DNA of 5,868 nucleotides, taken from Nitrospirota bacterium. GTDB lineage: Bacteria > Nitrospirota > JACRHJ01. This document shows, piece after piece, positions 4,466-5,868 of this stretch. The position numbers were made by a program, and so were the translations under genes. Numbering within the stretch: position 1 is the first letter of the stretch; each line of letters begins with the position of its first letter. The notes beneath the pieces were generated by a model. It was not told the origin of the DNA. It saw only the letters and a program-made list of their open reading frames with translations, and did no database searches. Location of the stretch: NCBI GenBank assembly GCA_027328825.1, contig DAHWTK010000074.1:1-5868 (forward strand), written 5' to 3'.

Positions 4466-5868
4466 AAACTTTCCGGCGCGCAGATACTGATAGAGTCCCT
4501 GAAGCGTGAGGGCGTGAAATACATCTTCGGCTATCCGGGAGGAGTGGTATTAAATATCTTCGACGTCCTGTACGACGAGAAGGACATACAGCTCATCCTC
4601 ACCCGGCACGAGCAGGGCGCGGCCCATGCGGCTGACGGCTATGCCCGCGCGAGCGGCAAGCCCGGCGTATGTCTTGTCACCTCCGGCCCTGGCGCCACCA
4701 ATACCGTTACAGGCATTGCCACGGCATACATGGACTCCATCCCCATGGTAATCCTGACGGGGCAGGTGCCGACAATGCTTATCGGGAACGACGCATTTCA
4801 GGAGGCGGACATAGTCGGCATTACGAGGCCGTGCACGAAATATAACTTCCTGGTCAAGGATGTAAGCGACCTGGCAAAGACGATAAAGGAGGCGTTTTAT
4901 ATCGCCTCAACGGGAAGGCCCGGACCGGTGCTCATCGACCTGCCGAAGGATATCACAGTTGCGAAGGCGGATTTCAAATACCCCGAAAAGGTGGAACTCA
5001 GGAGCTACCATCCGACTTTCAAGGGAAACGTCTGGCAGATAAAACAGGCCGCGGACGCAATATCGAAATCGAGAAAACCTGTGGTAATCGCCGGCGGGGG
5101 CGTTATCAGTTCAGGCGCGGCGGCGGAACTCAAGGAATTTGCCGAGTCGGCCAAGCTCCCGGTTACGATGACCATGATGGGACTCGGCGGCTTTCCGGGA
5201 GACCATAAGCTCTCGCTCGGGATGCTTGGGATGCACGGGACTTATTTTGCCAACATGGCGGTGCACGAGTCCGATCTGCTCATTGCGATAGGTATGCGTT
5301 TCGACGACCGCGTTACCGGGCGGGTTGAGGATTTCGCGCCCGACGCCAAGATTATTCACATAGATATAGACCCGACCTCAATCCGCAAGAACGTGCGTGT
5401 GGACGTGCCGATTGTCGGCGACGTCAAGAACGTGCTTAAAGACCTGAACAAGACCATGCACGACGAGGGCGGACATTCAAACCCGCACCGCAAGGTCTGG
5501 CTGGACAGGATAGAGGACTGGAAGGCCGAGCACCCGATGGACTACGAGCAAAAAGACGTGATAAAGCCGCAGTTCGTTGTGGAAAAGATATATGAGATAA
5601 CAAAGGGAGACGCAATTATTGCGACGGAAGTCGGCCAGAACCAGATGTGGGCGGCGCAGTTCTTTAAATACAGGAAGCCCCGCACCTGGATATCCTCCGG
5701 GGGCTTAGGCACGATGGGATACGGCTTTCCTGCGGCGATAGGCGCGCAGTTCGCGTTCCCGAACAAGCTGGTGTTCGATATTGCAGGCGACGGCTCCATT
5801 CAGATGAATATCCAGGAGCTTTCGACCGCGGTTCTGCACAATCTTCCGGTGAAGGTGGCAATACTGAA
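4463..5868 (+). CDS. ilvB: Acetolactate synthase large (catalytic) subunit, 3' truncated by window
   Basis: 468 codons are visible of a protein that usually has about 550-600 residues; the reading frame is still open at the window end. The enzyme is ThDP-, Mg- and FAD-dependent and joins two pyruvates to acetolactate, or pyruvate and 2-oxobutyrate to acetohydroxybutyrate, the first shared step to valine, leucine and isoleucine. The ThDP PYR domain comes first, with YPGG (24-27), catalytic glutamate E50 in TRHEQGAAHAADGYAR (47-62) and SGPGATN (74-80). The central FAD domain has GMRFDDRVTG (277-286). The PP domain has GLGTMGYGFPAA (414-425) and the start of the Mg-ThDP motif GDGSIQMN (442-449), whose distal Asn residues fall beyond the edge. 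The start is TTG with a good GGAGG. The regulatory subunit ilvN and then ilvC are the usual followers, not visible here. The paralogue names ilvI and ilvG cannot be told apart by sequence alone. Confidence 0.96.
   Translation, partial: MKLSGAQILIESLKREGVKYIFGYPGGVVLNIFDVLYDEKDIQLILTRHEQGAAHAADGYARASGKPGVCLVTSGPGATNTVTGIATAYMDSIPMVILTGQVPTMLIGNDAFQEADIVGITRPCTKYNFLVKDVSDLAKTIKEAFYIASTGRPGPVLIDLPKDITVAKADFKYPEKVELRSYHPTFKGNVWQIKQAADAISKSRKPVVIAGGGVISSGAAAELKEFAESAKLPVTMTMMGLGGFPGDHKLSLGMLGMHGTYFANMAVHESDLLIAIGMRFDDRVTGRVEDFAPDAKIIHIDIDPTSIRKNVRVDVPIVGDVKNVLKDLNKTMHDEGGHSNPHRKVWLDRIEDWKAEHPMDYEQKDVIKPQFVVEKIYEITKGDAIIATEVGQNQMWAAQFFKYRKPRTWISSGGLGTMGYGFPAAIGAQFAFPNKLVFDIAGDGSIQMNIQELSTAVLHNLPVKVAIL

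Overview
The window looks like chromosomal sequence from a free-living, Gram-negative-type bacterium with roughly even to moderately high GC. Short intergenic gaps, strong GGAGG-type ribosome sites, a DUF465 gene, an ilvD-ilvB pair and REP-like palindromes would fit a Nitrospirota- or Desulfobacterota-like lineage. That placement is an impression from gene style only, not a phylogenetic result.

Left part (1-1566): the edge holds a GC-rich REP-like palindromic element (about 66-149). It lies just beyond the 3' end of a minus-strand gene for a secreted protein with, in order, a signal peptide, an IPT/TIG-like domain, 14 collagen-like Gly-X-Y triplets and a seven-repeat YVTN-type beta-propeller. 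The most notable feature of the window is at the 5' end of this gene. The hydrophobic core of the signal peptide is encoded by ten perfect copies of a 5-bp unit (GAACA on the plus strand, TGTTC in the coding sense). The tract is open in all three frames, and the bases right after it carry a TAA in each of the two wrong frames. Gain or loss of one unit should therefore switch the gene off cleanly. This is the layout of a phase-variable contingency locus and closely resembles the CTCTT repeats in the signal-peptide region of Neisseria opa genes.

Middle part (1567-2580): a divergent intergenic region carries a TTGACA -35 candidate for the minus-strand gene. It is followed on the plus strand by a RimI-type ribosomal-protein-S18 alanine N-acetyltransferase, a 74-residue DUF465/YdcH-like coiled-coil protein and a rho-independent terminator.

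Right part (2581-5868): a new transcription unit for branched-chain amino acid synthesis begins with a sigma70-like promoter, then full-length ilvD (dihydroxy-acid dehydratase). Next come 157 bp holding two stacked palindromic repeats, then the acetolactate synthase large subunit ilvB. The latter starts at TTG and is cut by the window end after 468 codons. IlvB condenses pyruvate (or pyruvate and 2-oxobutyrate) at the head of the pathway, and IlvD makes the 2-oxo acid precursors of valine, leucine and isoleucine. ilvN and ilvC would be expected downstream but are outside the window.
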